Shown here: piece after piece, positions 35,487-44,646 of the stretch
Layout: the number at the start of each line of letters is the position of its first letter
How positions within the stretch are numbered: the stretch's first letter is position 1
NCBI GenBank assembly: GCA_014649155.1
Contig: BMSM01000024.1
Span: 38,454 to 102,453, forward strand
From: Streptomyces griseoviridis
GTDB taxonomy: Bacteria; Actinomycetota; Actinomycetes; Streptomycetales; Streptomycetaceae
Length of the DNA: 64,000 nucleotides
Direction: 5' to 3'
Translations under genes and position numbers: made by a program
Notes under the pieces: model-generated
What the model was told of the DNA's origin: nothing
The model's input: the letters and a program-made list of their open reading frames with translations, nothing else
Databases searched by the model: none

Positions 35487-35846
35487 TCAACTGCGCGTAT
35501 GCCGCTGGTCGTAGCGGGAGCGGGAGGCGTCCACCGTGTCGAGGTTATTGCCCACCCACCTCAGCAGGGTCTGCAGAGGGTCCTGGAGGGTGCGCCCCAG
35601 AGGCGAGATGCGGTACTCGACCGCCACGGGCTCGGTGGACAGGATCACTCGCTCGATCACGCCGTTGCGTTCCAGCCGCCGCAGGCATGCCGTCAGAGAT
35701 TTCGGGGTGACCGCGGGCAGGTGCTGGCGAAGCTCGTTGAAACGCCGGGGGCGGTCGCACAAGGCGTCCAGCACCAGTAGCGACCACTTGTCGAAGAGCT
35801 GGTCGAGTAGTTGTCGGCCGTTGTCACCGAGCTCTATGTGGGTCAC
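35487..35846 (-). CDS. HxlR-family regulator
   Basis: 119 aa winged-helix regulator: LLDQLFDKWSLLVLDALCDRPRRFNELRQHLPAVTPKSLTACLRRLERNGVIER, then the wing VAVEYRISPLGRTLQDPL. Unlike many family members it shows no conserved N-terminal Cys for redox sensing. It is divergent from the crotonase-like gene, with a long perfect palindrome between, which is its probable operator. Confidence 0.92.
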   Translation of the reverse strand: MTHIELGDNGRQLLDQLFDKWSLLVLDALCDRPRRFNELRQHLPAVTPKSLTACLRRLERNGVIERVILSTEPVAVEYRISPLGRTLQDPLQTLLRWVGNNLDTVDASRSRYDQRHTRS

Positions 35847-35888
35847 GCCGGTCTCCTCGGGGATACCTGATTTCGTTGCAGTATACCG

Positions 35889-35923
35889 GAACTACTAGAT
35901 ATACCTTGGATATCTAGTAGTTC
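35889..35923. promoter_or_regulatory. HxlR operator, 14-bp inverted repeat
   Basis: GAACTACTAGATAT (35889-35902) and ATATCTAGTAGTTC (35910-35923) are exact reverse complements around a 7-bp spacer. The site is AT-rich in a GC-rich genome, 43 bp upstream of the HxlR start and 22 bp before the crotonase ATG, so binding would repress both genes. Confidence 0.85.
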
Positions 35924-35944
35924 GTTCCGTGAGGAAGGCTCCCT

Positions 35945-36784
35945 ATGGCCGACACCTACTCGACCCTGCATGTCTCTGTCACCGACGGTGTGGCGTATGC
36001 CGTCATCGACAACCCTCCCGTCAACCTGCTCGATGCCGCCCTCATGACGGACTTGGACCGGTTCACGGGCGCCATGTTCGCCGCTGACGACGTCCGAGTG
36101 ATCGTTTTCGACAGCGCGGACCCGGACTTCTTCATCGCGCACGGAGACATGCGCATCGCCGAGGACCCTCAGTCGTTCGCGGCGCTTGATGTCGCCTCGG
36201 AGCAGGACCCCTCCTTGAATCCGATGATGCGCCTGCACGAACGCATCCGGACCCTGCCGCAGATCACCATCGCCAAGCTGCGCGGGCTGACACGCGGAGG
36301 CGGTGCGGAACTGCTGTCCGCGATGGACATGAGGTTCGCGGCTCGTGAGCATGCCGGCTTGGCCCAGCCGGAGGACATGATGGGCATCATCCCGGGCGCG
36401 GGAGGCACCGTCTATCTGCCCGGCCTCGTCGGCCGCGCACGCGCGTTGGAGATCATTCTCAGCGGCCAGCTGGTCGATGCCCCGACCGCGGAACGGATGG
36501 GCTGGGTGAACCGGGCCGTGCCGGCTGCCGAGCTCGACCACGTCGTCGACACCCTGGCCGCCCGCATCGCCACCCTGGCGCCCGGCGTCGCCCGCGCCAC
36601 GGTCGAGGCGGTGGACGCCGCAGCGGTGTCCACCGCCGGTGGCCTGGCCACGGCGAACGAACTGTTCGGCCAGCTCTTCAGCACTCCCCACGCGGGCCGC
36701 CGCGGAGAGGCGGCACTGGCCGCCGGCGCGCAGACCCGGGACGGGGAGCGCCGCCTCGAGGCCCTGATCGACGGCCTCGCCTGA
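35945..36784 (+). CDS. Enoyl-CoA hydratase/isomerase (crotonase) family protein
   Basis: 279 aa. Crotonase fold: VAYAVIDNPPVNLLDAALM, VRVIVFDSADPDFFIAHGDM, ITIAKLRGLTRGGGAELLSAMDMRFAA with the oxyanion-hole glycines, and QPEDMMGIIPGAGGTVYLPGLVGRARALEIIL. At the usual second catalytic Glu position a Pro-Gly-Ala-Gly-Gly follows, so hydratase activity is uncertain; some crotonases act as isomerases or hydrolases. Under the divergent HxlR regulator by position. Confidence 0.88.
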   Translation: MADTYSTLHVSVTDGVAYAVIDNPPVNLLDAALMTDLDRFTGAMFAADDVRVIVFDSADPDFFIAHGDMRIAEDPQSFAALDVASEQDPSLNPMMRLHERIRTLPQITIAKLRGLTRGGGAELLSAMDMRFAAREHAGLAQPEDMMGIIPGAGGTVYLPGLVGRARALEIILSGQLVDAPTAERMGWVNRAVPAAELDHVVDTLAARIATLAPGVARATVEAVDAAAVSTAGGLATANELFGQLFSTPHAGRRGEAALAAGAQTRDGERRLEALIDGLA

Positions 36785-36879
36785 AGAAGCTTGGTGAACC
36801 CTTCTCATCCTGGGGTGTGAGGCTGATGACGAAGGGCTGATGGGAGTGCGTGACGTGGCAGGGCTCCTGGTCGTTCGGC

Positions 36880-37540
36880 TGGTGATCTCACTCATCAACG
36901 TCTCGACGCAGGAGCCCTGCTGGTCCCGTATCGAGCCACGCTCGACCATCCCGCACAGGTGGTTGAGCATGTTTCCTGGCTCATCTACGCCCGAAGGCGT
37001 GAACTGCGTTCGCCTTGGCGGCGGCTGAGCTGCTTCCAGCAGGCTTCCCTTGTGCTGGTGCACCTGCGCAAGAACGAGACGCTGCACCAGGTGTGCGTCG
37101 GGTTCGGTGTCTCCACCGCCACCGCCACCGCCATCGCCCGACGGTACGTGACCGAGGCCGTCGACATTCTGGCCGACCATGCGCCCACCCTGCTGGACGC
37201 GCCGCAAGACCATGACCCGAACGAGTTCCTCATCCTTGGCGGCACTCTGATCAGGACCGACCGGGTGGCCGCCGACGAGCCGTACTACTCGCGAAAGCAC
37301 CGCCACCATGGGATGAACGTCGCGGTCCTGGCCCGGCCGGACGGCACCGCACGGTGGTACTCGCGTGCACTGCCCGGACGCACCCACGACCCCATGGCCG
37401 CCCGCGCCCACGGCGTGATTCAGGCATGCTTGACCAGGCAGATCCTCGTACTCGCCGATCGCGGATACCGCGGAGCCGGCGCCACGGTCGGCACTCCCTA
37501 CTACGGCCGTGATCAGTGGACGAAGAGGGCGTCTGAGAAG
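36880..37540 (+). mobile_element. IS5-family transposase, 3'-truncated
   Basis: Plus strand: LLVPYRATLDHPAQVVEHVSWLIYARRRELRSPWRRLSCFQQASLVLVHLRKNETLHQVCVGFGVSTATATAIARRYVTEAV… LILGGTLIRTDRVAADEPYYSRKHRHHGMNVAVLA… LPGRTHDPMAARAHGVI… ADRGYRGAG, a DDE transposase with Asp and Asp present. The C terminus with the last Glu is replaced at about 37520 by the next, oppositely oriented IS5 element. No good start codon is left. Confidence 0.75.
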
Positions 37541-37544
37541 CCGG

Positions 37545-38300
37545 TCAGCGGGCTGGTCTTGTGAGGCGACGCGGCAAGGAGCATGTCCATGGTGAGGTTG
37601 ACGGCGTTTCTCTGAACACGCGCTCGGGTACTCGTAGTCCTTCGACAGACGGCGGCACCGTCCCAGCCAGGCGAGCGTCCGCTCTACCACCCAATGCCCC
37701 GGGACCACCGCGAGGAGGGGCGCGGCCGGAGGCGGTGCCCCTGACTTCACTCAGGTCGAGCGGAATCCGCCGTCGCGGCGCTGCACGACCTCGACGTTGA
37801 TGCCGGTGGTCTCTCGCGCCCAAGCGTGAAAAGGCGACGCAGCGATAGCCCTGGTCCGCCCACACGTGCGAAGCCGCGGGAAGGTGTCGGCGGCCCGGGA
37901 GAACAGCACTGCGGCGCCGTCGCGATCGCCGGCCTTCGCCGGGCTCACGCAAGCGGTCAGGACGGTGCCGCGGGTGTCGACGAGCAGGTGGTGCTCGATG
38001 CCGCTGATCTTCGTGCCGCCGTCGTACCTGTCCGTGCAGGCCACCGCGTTCACCGGTCCGCACGCTCTGGCTGTCCACGATGGCCGCGCTGGGAGCGGAA
38101 TCCCGGCCGAGTCGCACCCGCTCGCGTTCGCGCAGCGCCGTCAGCATCCGCTCCCGCACACCTTCTTGCTGCCATCGCCGCCAGTAGTGGTAGACCGTCT
38201 GCCACGGCGGCAGATCACGCGGCAGCAGTCGCCAGGCGCGGCCGGCCCGCAGTCAGTACGCCAACGCGTTCAGGATCTCGCGCCGGTCGTCTCGTTCCCT
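37545..38300 (-). mobile_element. IS5-family transposase, frameshifted
   Basis: Minus strand: RERMLTALRERERVRLGRDSAPSAAIVDSQSVRTGERGG, then in another frame DGGTKISGIEHHLLVDTRGTVLTACVSPAKAGDRDGAAVLFS… WADQGYR, and in a third VVPGHWVVERTLAWLGRCRRLSKDYEYPSACSE. Most of an IS5 (IS1-like DDE_4) transposase is there, with several indels. It truncated the element next to it. Confidence 0.75.
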
Positions 38301-38457
38301 CAGGGGCAAGCAGATCCAGTATCAGCGTGTCCACCACTCAGGGGGAGGCCCCGTCTCCGACGGCGGACGGGTGCCGCAGGGGCACCCGTCCGGTGCGTCT
38401 TGCCGGCTGTGCTGGTGTCCGCGGGCACCAGGAGTGAGCGGCGTGGGGCCGCGCCGC

Positions 38458-39330
38458 TCAGCCCTGTCCGCTCGCCGGCTCGGCCGGGATGGTATCCAGC
38501 ACCGCGTCGGCCAACTGCTTGGCCGGTGCATCGTACTGCGCGGACAGGGTGCGAAAGACGCGCTCCGCTCGGATGGCGGGCCAGTCCGCGGGAAGGTGCT
38601 CGGCGGGCAGCCGGGGGTCGGAGCGGACGACCTGGAGCCAGTCGGTGTGCAGGAGCAGCTGACGGGCCAGATCGTCGGGGGCCGACGGCAGCGGGTTCGG
38701 GTGGTCCCACTGGCCGAGGAAGGCGCGGTAGCGCTCGGCGATGGCGCCCGTGTCGAAGGCCCGATGGAGCAGCTGGGACGCCTCGGTCGGCTCGGCCGCC
38801 TGTCCGCGCAGTACGTTGAGGTGGTCCTCCAGGCCGAGCCCGGCGACGACGGCGGGGACGTCCAGGTGGCCCGGTGCGATCCACAGGCCGTTCTGCAGGG
38901 GGCCGAAGCCTGCCCACATCAGGCGTGAGCGTAGGTCGTGCCGCTGGCTGCGCCAGGCCTCGGGCAGGGAGAAGCCGACAAGGGTCCAGGTGCCGTCCCA
39001 GTCGTGGTTGACGGCTCCGGCACCCCAGATGCGGTCGTGTCCGTCGCGCAGGACGTCGATGGAGCGAGCGGTGAGTCCGAAGTACATCTTGCGGCCACGG
39101 CGGTGGCGGGCCAGCAGGTCGCGTTTGACCATCCGGGTCAGGGTGGAGCGCACCGCGTCCTCGGAGACCCCCACACGCGCGAACACTTCGATGGCACTGC
39201 CCGAGTACACGGCGCTGCCGTGCTCGAGAACGTGCAGGCCCAGGAAGGCGAGCATCAGCGTCTGCGGCCGTGCGGAAGCCGCGGGCCCTTTCTCCTGCCC
39301 CGTCAAGGGCTCCGTTTCTGCCCTGGTCAC
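38458..39330 (-). CDS. paaX: PaaX-family transcriptional regulator
   Basis: 290 aa from GTG 39330. PaaX-like layout: RPQTLMLAFLGLHVLEHGSAVYSGSAIEVFARVGVSEDAVRSTLTRMVKRDLLARHRRGRKMYFGLT (winged helix, residues about 20-85), VNHDWDGTWTLVGFSLPEAWRSQRHDLRSRLMWAGFGPLQNGLWIAPG and a helical C terminus. PaaX proteins respond to aryl-CoA esters in studied cases. A TACACT hexamer ends 7 bp before the GTG, so a leaderless transcript is possible. It faces away from the shikimate-dehydrogenase relic. The symbol denotes the family, not phenylacetate specificity. Confidence 0.85.
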   Translation of the reverse strand: MTRAETEPLTGQEKGPAASARPQTLMLAFLGLHVLEHGSAVYSGSAIEVFARVGVSEDAVRSTLTRMVKRDLLARHRRGRKMYFGLTARSIDVLRDGHDRIWGAGAVNHDWDGTWTLVGFSLPEAWRSQRHDLRSRLMWAGFGPLQNGLWIAPGHLDVPAVVAGLGLEDHLNVLRGQAAEPTEASQLLHRAFDTGAIAERYRAFLGQWDHPNPLPSAPDDLARQLLLHTDWLQVVRSDPRLPAEHLPADWPAIRAERVFRTLSAQYDAPAKQLADAVLDTIPAEPASGQG

Positions 39331-39524
39331 GCGGCTCAGTGTAGGGGGCGGTGAAATAGTTCGGCACATCATTGACGGTCGCAACCGAAACACCTAGCGT
39401 CTGTCCCCCGGTGCGCCTGCAGGGCAAGGACGCACCTTCACCGCCTGAACGGCTTGCCGTGACCTGGGCGTTTGTCATCAGTGCATCGGACCAGTTCGAC
39501 GTGTTCCGCGGAGCAGTCAGGAGT

Positions 39525-40090
39525 CTGAAGTCGTATCTGGCGGGGCTCGTCGGGACGGCATCGGTCACTCCCTCAGCCCCGCGCCTGCACGAGCGGGAAG
39601 CCGACCGGCAGGGTGTGCGCCACCTCTACCGGCTGCTGGACGCCGGTGCACCGTGGCGTGATGCTGGCATGGCCCTGCGCAGGCTGCTCCGAGGCGCTCA
39701 GAACGTGGGCTACGCCGGCACGGACCTCACCCATACGTTCAAGCGGATGGTCCTCCCGCCTGGACGGACTGGCTGCCACGGCCTCGCGGATGGGGGCCGT
39801 CAACACCGTGGTCTTCACGCCGGACGGCAGGACCATGGGACGCAACACGGACATCTCCGGGTTCACCGCCGCGTTCACCAGAGCCTTGCCCGGGGCGTCT
39901 CTGCGGCGTGTGGTGCGGGTGGCGCCGGCGCTGAGGCTGGCTTCGCTTCCTCGACCTGGGAGAGCACCTTGTCGTCGCTGATCCGGCGGCCGGCCGGGCA
40001 CGGGAGCTGGTCGGGGTCCTGAACAGGGGTGCGGGCGGCAAGTGGTTGCCGTCCGGTCGGGACTTCGACGGGACACGGCAGCCGTCCGCC
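39525..40090 (+). pseudogene. Shikimate/quinate dehydrogenase (AroE-like), frameshifted
   Basis: Segments KSYLAGLVGTASVTPSAPRLHEREADRQGVRHLYRLLDA, then LRRLLRGAQNVGYAGTDLTHTFKRMVLP and, shifted, GAVNTVVFTPDGRTMGRNTDISGFTAAFTRALPGASLRRVV are unmistakable AroE-type dehydrogenase sequence (the LTH-x-FK catalytic Lys and the GAVNT and NTD motifs). The Rossmann GAGGAG block is scrambled by indels and the C terminus is lost. Position beside PaaX suggests a former quinate/shikimate utilisation unit. Confidence 0.75.
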
Positions 40091-40113
40091 GGGACGGAGG
40101 AAGGGAGGGCACG

Positions 40114-40640
40114 GTGAGTGCCGCAGCTCCTGTCACACACACCGGTGAACCGGACAGGAGCTGTCCGGGTTCACCGGCACCCACTTCATCTACACGTACG
40201 CCAACGGGTGGCGCTACGAGTGGTACGCCCGCAACGAGCGCGCGTGCGACTACCGCGTTCATCACGGTCGGCTCGGCGGCCGCTGGGTCAGGCGCCAGGA
40301 AACCGCCGTCGTGAAGTACGGCGACGGTCAGTACAAGGCCGACTGGCACGAGCCCACCGGTACCTGTGTCAACCTGATGTTCGACGTGCCCAGGCGGCTG
40401 CTGCATGGCACCGTCCTCTTCCCGCAGTGGATCGCGGGCGACGTCGGTCATCCCGAGAAGACGATGCGCTGTCAGAACGAGTTCGTCGACGACGTGCACC
40501 GCTTCCGCGACGAGGGCCCCGCGTATCCGTACGTGACGGTCCCGGAGTCCGCGCGGATCACCTACCTGGAGCAGGTTCGGCCGGGACAACGACGAGGTCG
40601 TCGCCGCGGCTCCGGGCCGACTTCCCGACGGCTGCACCGA
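40114..40640 (+). pseudogene. padC: Phenolic acid decarboxylase, two frameshifts
   Basis: From GTG 40114 (GGAGGAAGGGAGG upstream) the frame MSAAAPVTHTGEPDRS shifts near 40160 into LSGFTGTHFIYTYANGWRYEWYARNERACDYRVHHGRLGGRWV… WHEPTGTCVNLMFDVPRRLLHGTVLFPQWI… YVTVPESARITYLEQ, the classic PadC lipocalin-like enzyme that decarboxylates ferulic and p-coumaric acid to vinyl phenols. Near 40578 a second shift moves the C-terminal tail (DNDEVVAAAPGRLPDG) to another frame. The core is so well preserved that the lesions look recent; sequencing error should be considered. Confidence 0.75.
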
Positions 40641-40725
40641 GCGTGAGAACCGACGGGCCGGCCGTGCAGACGCCCCGGCCACGGCCGACCGTACGCCCGG
40701 CCTGGTGCCGGTCGGTGCGCGACGC

Positions 40726-41181
40726 TCAGGCGTAGAACCGGGACAGGCTGCGCAGCACGGCCGCGGGCTTGGCCCCGCCCTCGATCTCGATCGAGCCGTC
40801 GACGGCGATCTGCACCCCGCCGGGCACCTCCTGGACCTCGGCCAGCCTGCCCGTGAGCCTGATCCGCGCTCCCGCCTTGACCGGGGCGGGGAAGCGTACC
40901 TTGTCCAGGCCGTAGTTGACCTTGGTGGTGACGCCCTGGACGTCCAGCAGTCCGGTGAACAGGGGGATGAAGAGCGACAGCGTGAGGTAGCCGTGGGCGA
41001 TGGTCGCGCCGAAGGGACCGTCCTTGGCGCGCTCGGGGTCGACGTGGATCCACTGGTGGTCGCCGGTGGCGTCGGCGAAGGTGTCGATGCGCTCCTGGGT
41101 GACCTCGATCCAGTCGCTGGTGCCGAGGTCGCTTCCGGCCAGCTCCTTCAGTTCGTCGATGCCGTTGACCGTGATGCTCAT
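40726..41181 (-). CDS. MaoC-family (hot-dog) hydratase
   Basis: 151 aa from ATG 41181, which overlaps the ligase stop (ATGA). Signature FADATGDHQWIHVDPERA of MaoC/(R)-specific enoyl-CoA hydratases, with catalytic Asp/His, followed by GPFGATIAHGYLTLSLFIPLF. In the operon it would hydrate the enoyl-CoA formed from the CoA ligase product. Last gene of the SDR-amidohydrolase-ligase-MaoC operon. Confidence 0.9.
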   Translation of the reverse strand: MSITVNGIDELKELAGSDLGTSDWIEVTQERIDTFADATGDHQWIHVDPERAKDGPFGATIAHGYLTLSLFIPLFTGLLDVQGVTTKVNYGLDKVRFPAPVKAGARIRLTGRLAEVQEVPGGVQIAVDGSIEIEGGAKPAAVLRSLSRFYA

Positions 41182-42701
41182 ATGCCGTTCCTTGACTGGG
41201 AGTCGTTGGCGTACCGGGAGCGGACCCGGGACTTGAGGAGTTTGCCGGAGGCGGTGCGCGGCAGTTCGTCCGCGATCACGACCGACTTGGGGATCTTGTA
41301 CCTGGCGAGGTGTCCGGCGAGCGACGCGAGCAGCTCGTCGGCATCCGAGGTGGCGCCCTCGCGGAGCACCACGACGGCCCGCGGCACCTCGCCCCACTTG
41401 TCGTCGGGCACACCGATGACCGCGCACTCGATGACGTCGGGATGGGCGAGGAGCAGGTCCTCCACTTCGGCGGGGTACACGTTCTCCCCGCCGGAGATGA
41501 TCATGTCCTTGATGCGGTCGACGATGAACACGTAACCGTCCTCGTCGACGCGGGCGGCGTCTCCGCTGCGGAACCAGCCGTCGGCGAAGACGGCCGCCGT
41601 CTCCTCGGGCAGCCCCCAGTAGCCGGCCATGACGTGCGGGCCGCGCACGACGACCTCGCCGGTCTCGCCGACGTCCGCCGGGGTGAGGTCGGGCCGCACC
41701 ACCCGGACGTCGCTGAAGAAGTGCGGCACACCGGCCGAGCCCGCCTTGGCGAGCGCGTGCTCGGCGTCCAGGAAGAGGGTGCCGGGCGCGGCCTCGGTCA
41801 TGCCGTAGCCCTGGAGGAAGGTCAGGCCGCGTTTCTGGTAGGTGCCGATCAGCGGGGTGGGGACGGGTGAGCCACCGCAGGTCAGCATCCGCAGGGAGGA
41901 CAGGTCCGCTTCGGTGAAGCGGGGGTGCCGGGCCACCTGGTCGAACATGGTCGGCACGCCGAACATGAAGGTGACGCGGTGCCGTTCGACCAGGTCGAGC
42001 GTCTCACCGGGGTCGAAGGACTCGGCCAGGACGCAGGTGCCGCCCTTGAGCAGCACGGGCAGGGTGAGCATGTTCAGCCCGGCGGTGTGGAACAGCGGGG
42101 CGGAGACCAGGGCGCGTTCGTCGGCGATCAGGTCGTGGTCGACGAGGACGTTGACCGCGTTCCAGATGAGGTTGGAGTGGGTGAGCATCGCGCCCTTGGG
42201 ACGGCCGGTCGTGCCCGAGGTGTACATGATGACGCAGGTGTCGTCGGCGGTGACCGCCTCGTCGATGGGGTCACCGTCCGCCTGCGCGATCATCTCCTCG
42301 TACTCGGCTCCGACCTCGACACAGGCCCGGACATCCGTGCCACCGGGCGGACCGGCGACCAGCCCGGCGTGGGACGGGCCGTGGATCAGCGCCTTGGCGC
42401 CGGAGTCGGTGAGCTGGTAGGCGATCTCCGGGCCGGCCAGGCGGGTGTTGAGCGGGACGAAGACGGCGCCGAGCGTGCCCGCCGCGAACAGGGTCTCCAG
42501 GTAGGAGGGGTGATTGGGGCCGAGGTACGCGATCCGGTCGCCGCGCCGGAGGCCGCGGGCACGCAGGGCGTGGGCGAGGCGGGTGGTGCGTTCGTGCAGC
42601 AGCGCGTAGGTGACCGTCGTGTCGTGGTGGATCAGAGCGGTGCGGTGCGGGGTCTTGCGGGCCCGGCGGGCCGGCCACGACCCCAGTCCCTCGTTGCGCA
42701 T
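41178..42701 (-). CDS. Acyl-CoA ligase, probably hydroxycinnamoyl-CoA synthetase
   Basis: 507 aa member of the AMP-forming adenylate family. P-loop-like MYTSGTTGRPKGAML, the adenine-site segment LQGYGMTEAAPG, the GWFRSGDAARVDEDGYVFIVDR hinge, IISGGENVYPAEVEDLL, and the C-terminal catalytic Lys in PRTASGKLLKS. Context (MaoC hydratase, SDR, amidohydrolase, MarR, aromatic-type transporter) points to a 4-hydroxycinnamate/ferulate CoA ligase; a medium-chain fatty acid ligase is the alternative. Starts 11 bp after the amidohydrolase stop. Confidence 0.88.
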   Translation of the reverse strand: MRNEGLGSWPARRARKTPHRTALIHHDTTVTYALLHERTTRLAHALRARGLRRGDRIAYLGPNHPSYLETLFAAGTLGAVFVPLNTRLAGPEIAYQLTDSGAKALIHGPSHAGLVAGPPGGTDVRACVEVGAEYEEMIAQADGDPIDEAVTADDTCVIMYTSGTTGRPKGAMLTHSNLIWNAVNVLVDHDLIADERALVSAPLFHTAGLNMLTLPVLLKGGTCVLAESFDPGETLDLVERHRVTFMFGVPTMFDQVARHPRFTEADLSSLRMLTCGGSPVPTPLIGTYQKRGLTFLQGYGMTEAAPGTLFLDAEHALAKAGSAGVPHFFSDVRVVRPDLTPADVGETGEVVVRGPHVMAGYWGLPEETAAVFADGWFRSGDAARVDEDGYVFIVDRIKDMIISGGENVYPAEVEDLLLAHPDVIECAVIGVPDDKWGEVPRAVVVLREGATSDADELLASLAGHLARYKIPKSVVIADELPRTASGKLLKSRVRSRYANDSQSRNGI

Positions 42702-42712
42702 GTCGCGCCCCT

Positions 42713-43588
42713 TTACGGTGTCGTCAGCCCGAGCAGGCGGGCGGCGTTCTCCTTCAGGATCTTCGGCTTCACCTCGTCCTTGATCGTCAGCTTGGCGAAG
42801 TCGGCGAGCCAGCGGTCCGGGGTGAGGACGGGGAAGTCCGAGCCGAAGAGGACCTTGTCCTTCAGCAGCGTGTTGGCGTACTGCACGAGCTGCGGCGGAA
42901 AGTACTTCGGCGACCAGCCGGACAGGTCGATGTGTACGCCCGGCTTGTGCGTGGCGACGGCGAGGGCCTCGTCCTGCCAGGGGAAGGACGGGTGCGCCAG
43001 GATGATCTTCAGGTGCGGGAAGTCGGCGGCGACGTCGTCGACGTGGAGGGGATTGGAGTACTTCAGCCGGATACCGCCCCCGCCGGGCACGCCGGCGCCG
43101 ATGCCGGTCTGGCCGGTGTGGAAGAGGGCTATGGTGCCGGTCTCCTCGATGACCTCGTACAACTCGTACGCCACCGAGCGGTCATTGGGGAAGAAGCCCT
43201 GGATGCTGGGGTGGAACTTGAAGCCCTTCACCCCGTACTCCTCGACCAGGCGGCGGGCCTGTTTCACGCCCGCCCTGCCCCGGAAGGGGTCGATGGAGGC
43301 GAAGGGGATGAGAACGTCCGCGTTGGCGGCGGCGGCCTCGGCGACCTCCTCGTTCGGCACAGGCTCGGTGCCGGTGGCGGACTCGGCGTCCACCGTGAAG
43401 ATGACGGCGGCCATCCGCCGCTCGCGGTAGTAGGCCGCGGTCTCCTCCAGGGTCGGCTTCCGTTTGCCCTCGACCTTGAAGTAGGCGGCGGAGGCGTCGT
43501 GCAGGTCGTCGTCCAGGGAGGCGCGGCCCTTGGACGAGACCTCCGCGTGGGTGTGGACGTCGATGGCGGCCAGGTCGTCGATGTTCAC
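42713..43588 (-). CDS. Amidohydrolase-superfamily hydrolase
   Basis: 291 aa from GTG 43588, overlapping the SDR stop by 4 bases (GTGA). TIM-barrel amidohydrolase_2 type: AAIDVHTHAEVS (first metal His pair), GVKGFKFHPSIQGFFPND, IALFHTGQTG, KIILAHPSFPWQDEA and LLKDKVLFGSDFPVLTP (late Asp). In the p-hydroxycinnamate loci of Rhodococcus, as I recall, a member of this superfamily hydrolyses the beta-ketoacyl-CoA to release the benzoate; that role fits this gene set (inference). Confidence 0.85.
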   Translation of the reverse strand: MNIDDLAAIDVHTHAEVSSKGRASLDDDLHDASAAYFKVEGKRKPTLEETAAYYRERRMAAVIFTVDAESATGTEPVPNEEVAEAAAANADVLIPFASIDPFRGRAGVKQARRLVEEYGVKGFKFHPSIQGFFPNDRSVAYELYEVIEETGTIALFHTGQTGIGAGVPGGGGIRLKYSNPLHVDDVAADFPHLKIILAHPSFPWQDEALAVATHKPGVHIDLSGWSPKYFPPQLVQYANTLLKDKVLFGSDFPVLTPDRWLADFAKLTIKDEVKPKILKENAARLLGLTTP

Positions 43589-44505
43589 GAGACCTCCGGG
43601 AGCTTGGGCGCGGGGATGCCGACGGTCTGCGGTTCGGCACCGACCGAGGTGGGCCAGGCCGCGGCCAGGGAGTCGGGGGTCCAGCCGCCGTCGGCGTAGG
43701 CGGCCCTGACCTCCTGCGGGTGCGACCAGAGCGCCACCTTGTCGCCGCCGATGCCGACGCACTGGCCGGTCACGCCACGGGCCGCCTCGGAGGCGAGGAA
43801 GGGAACGAGGGCCGCGCAGTCCTCGGGGGTGCCGAAACCCTCGCCCTTGCGCAGGAAGTCGGGAAGCGGTTCGCCGTTCCTCATGGCCTCGATGTACGGG
43901 GCGAAGGCGGGGATGGTCTCGGTCATCGCGGTCGCGGCGACCGGCACGATCGCGTTGACGGTGATGTTCGCCCGGGCCAGCTCCATGGACCAGGTGCGGG
44001 CCATGGCGGCGATGCCTGCCTTGGCGGCGGCGTAGTTGGTCTGGCCGAAGTTGCCGCGCTGGCCGGCCGGGGAACCGACCAGGATCAGGCTGCCGCCCTC
44101 GCCCTGCTCGCGCATGCGGACGGCGGCGGCGCGGGCGCACGTGAAGGTGCCCTTCAGATGGGTGGTGACGACCGCGTCGAAGTCGTCGTCGGTCATCTTC
44201 CACAACACCTTGTCCCGCAGGATGCCCGCGTTGGTGACGAGGACGTCCAGCCGGCCGAACTCGTCGACCGCGCGCGCCACGAGACGGTCGGCGGCCTGTG
44301 TCGTACCGACCGCGACGACCTCGGCGACCGCGGTGCCCCCCGCCCCGGTGATGGACTTCGCGGCCGCCTCGGCCACCGCCGCGTCCACGTCGTTGACGAC
44401 CACGGACGCACCGTGGGCGGCCAGGGCGTGGGCATAGGCGAGGCCGAGACCCCGGCCGCTGCCGGTGACGACGGCGGCCCTGCCGGTGAGATCGATGCTG
44501 GACAC
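43585..44505 (-). CDS. Short-chain dehydrogenase, probable 3-hydroxyacyl-CoA dehydrogenase
   Basis: 306 aa from GTG 44505 (GAGAGGAC upstream). Classic SDR: VVTGSGRGLGLAYAHAL, NDVD, VTNAGILRD, LVGSPAGQRGNFGQTNYAAAKAG (Ser, Tyr and Lys present). The sequence is close to the SDR domain of the peroxisomal multifunctional 3-hydroxyacyl-CoA dehydrogenase type (VVVNDVDAAVAEAAAKSI). In the operon it would oxidise the 3-hydroxyacyl-CoA from the MaoC hydratase. First gene of the minus-strand operon. Confidence 0.88.
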   Translation of the reverse strand: MSSIDLTGRAAVVTGSGRGLGLAYAHALAAHGASVVVNDVDAAVAEAAAKSITGAGGTAVAEVVAVGTTQAADRLVARAVDEFGRLDVLVTNAGILRDKVLWKMTDDDFDAVVTTHLKGTFTCARAAAVRMREQGEGGSLILVGSPAGQRGNFGQTNYAAAKAGIAAMARTWSMELARANITVNAIVPVAATAMTETIPAFAPYIEAMRNGEPLPDFLRKGEGFGTPEDCAALVPFLASEAARGVTGQCVGIGGDKVALWSHPQEVRAAYADGGWTPDSLAAAWPTSVGAEPQTVGIPAPKLPEVS

Positions 44506-44626
44506 GTGCGAGTCCTCTCGACGAGCGATGAAGGCGAAGGGATGCGTGGAACGGGCAGACGCCGGCGTGGTCCGCGTCCGCGACGTAGCGAGGCGACGGC
44601 GATGCGGCCGTGAGATCGAAGCTAAG

Positions 44627-44646
44627 AGCAATGATTGCTGACGTCA
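44627..44646. promoter_or_regulatory. Candidate MarR operator and adjacent palindrome
   Basis: AGCAAT-G-ATTGCT (44627-44639) is a perfect palindrome, and TGACGTCA (44639-44646) is a second one overlapping its end. They sit in the only AT-rich patch between the divergent SDR operon and the MarR gene. Confidence 0.6.
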
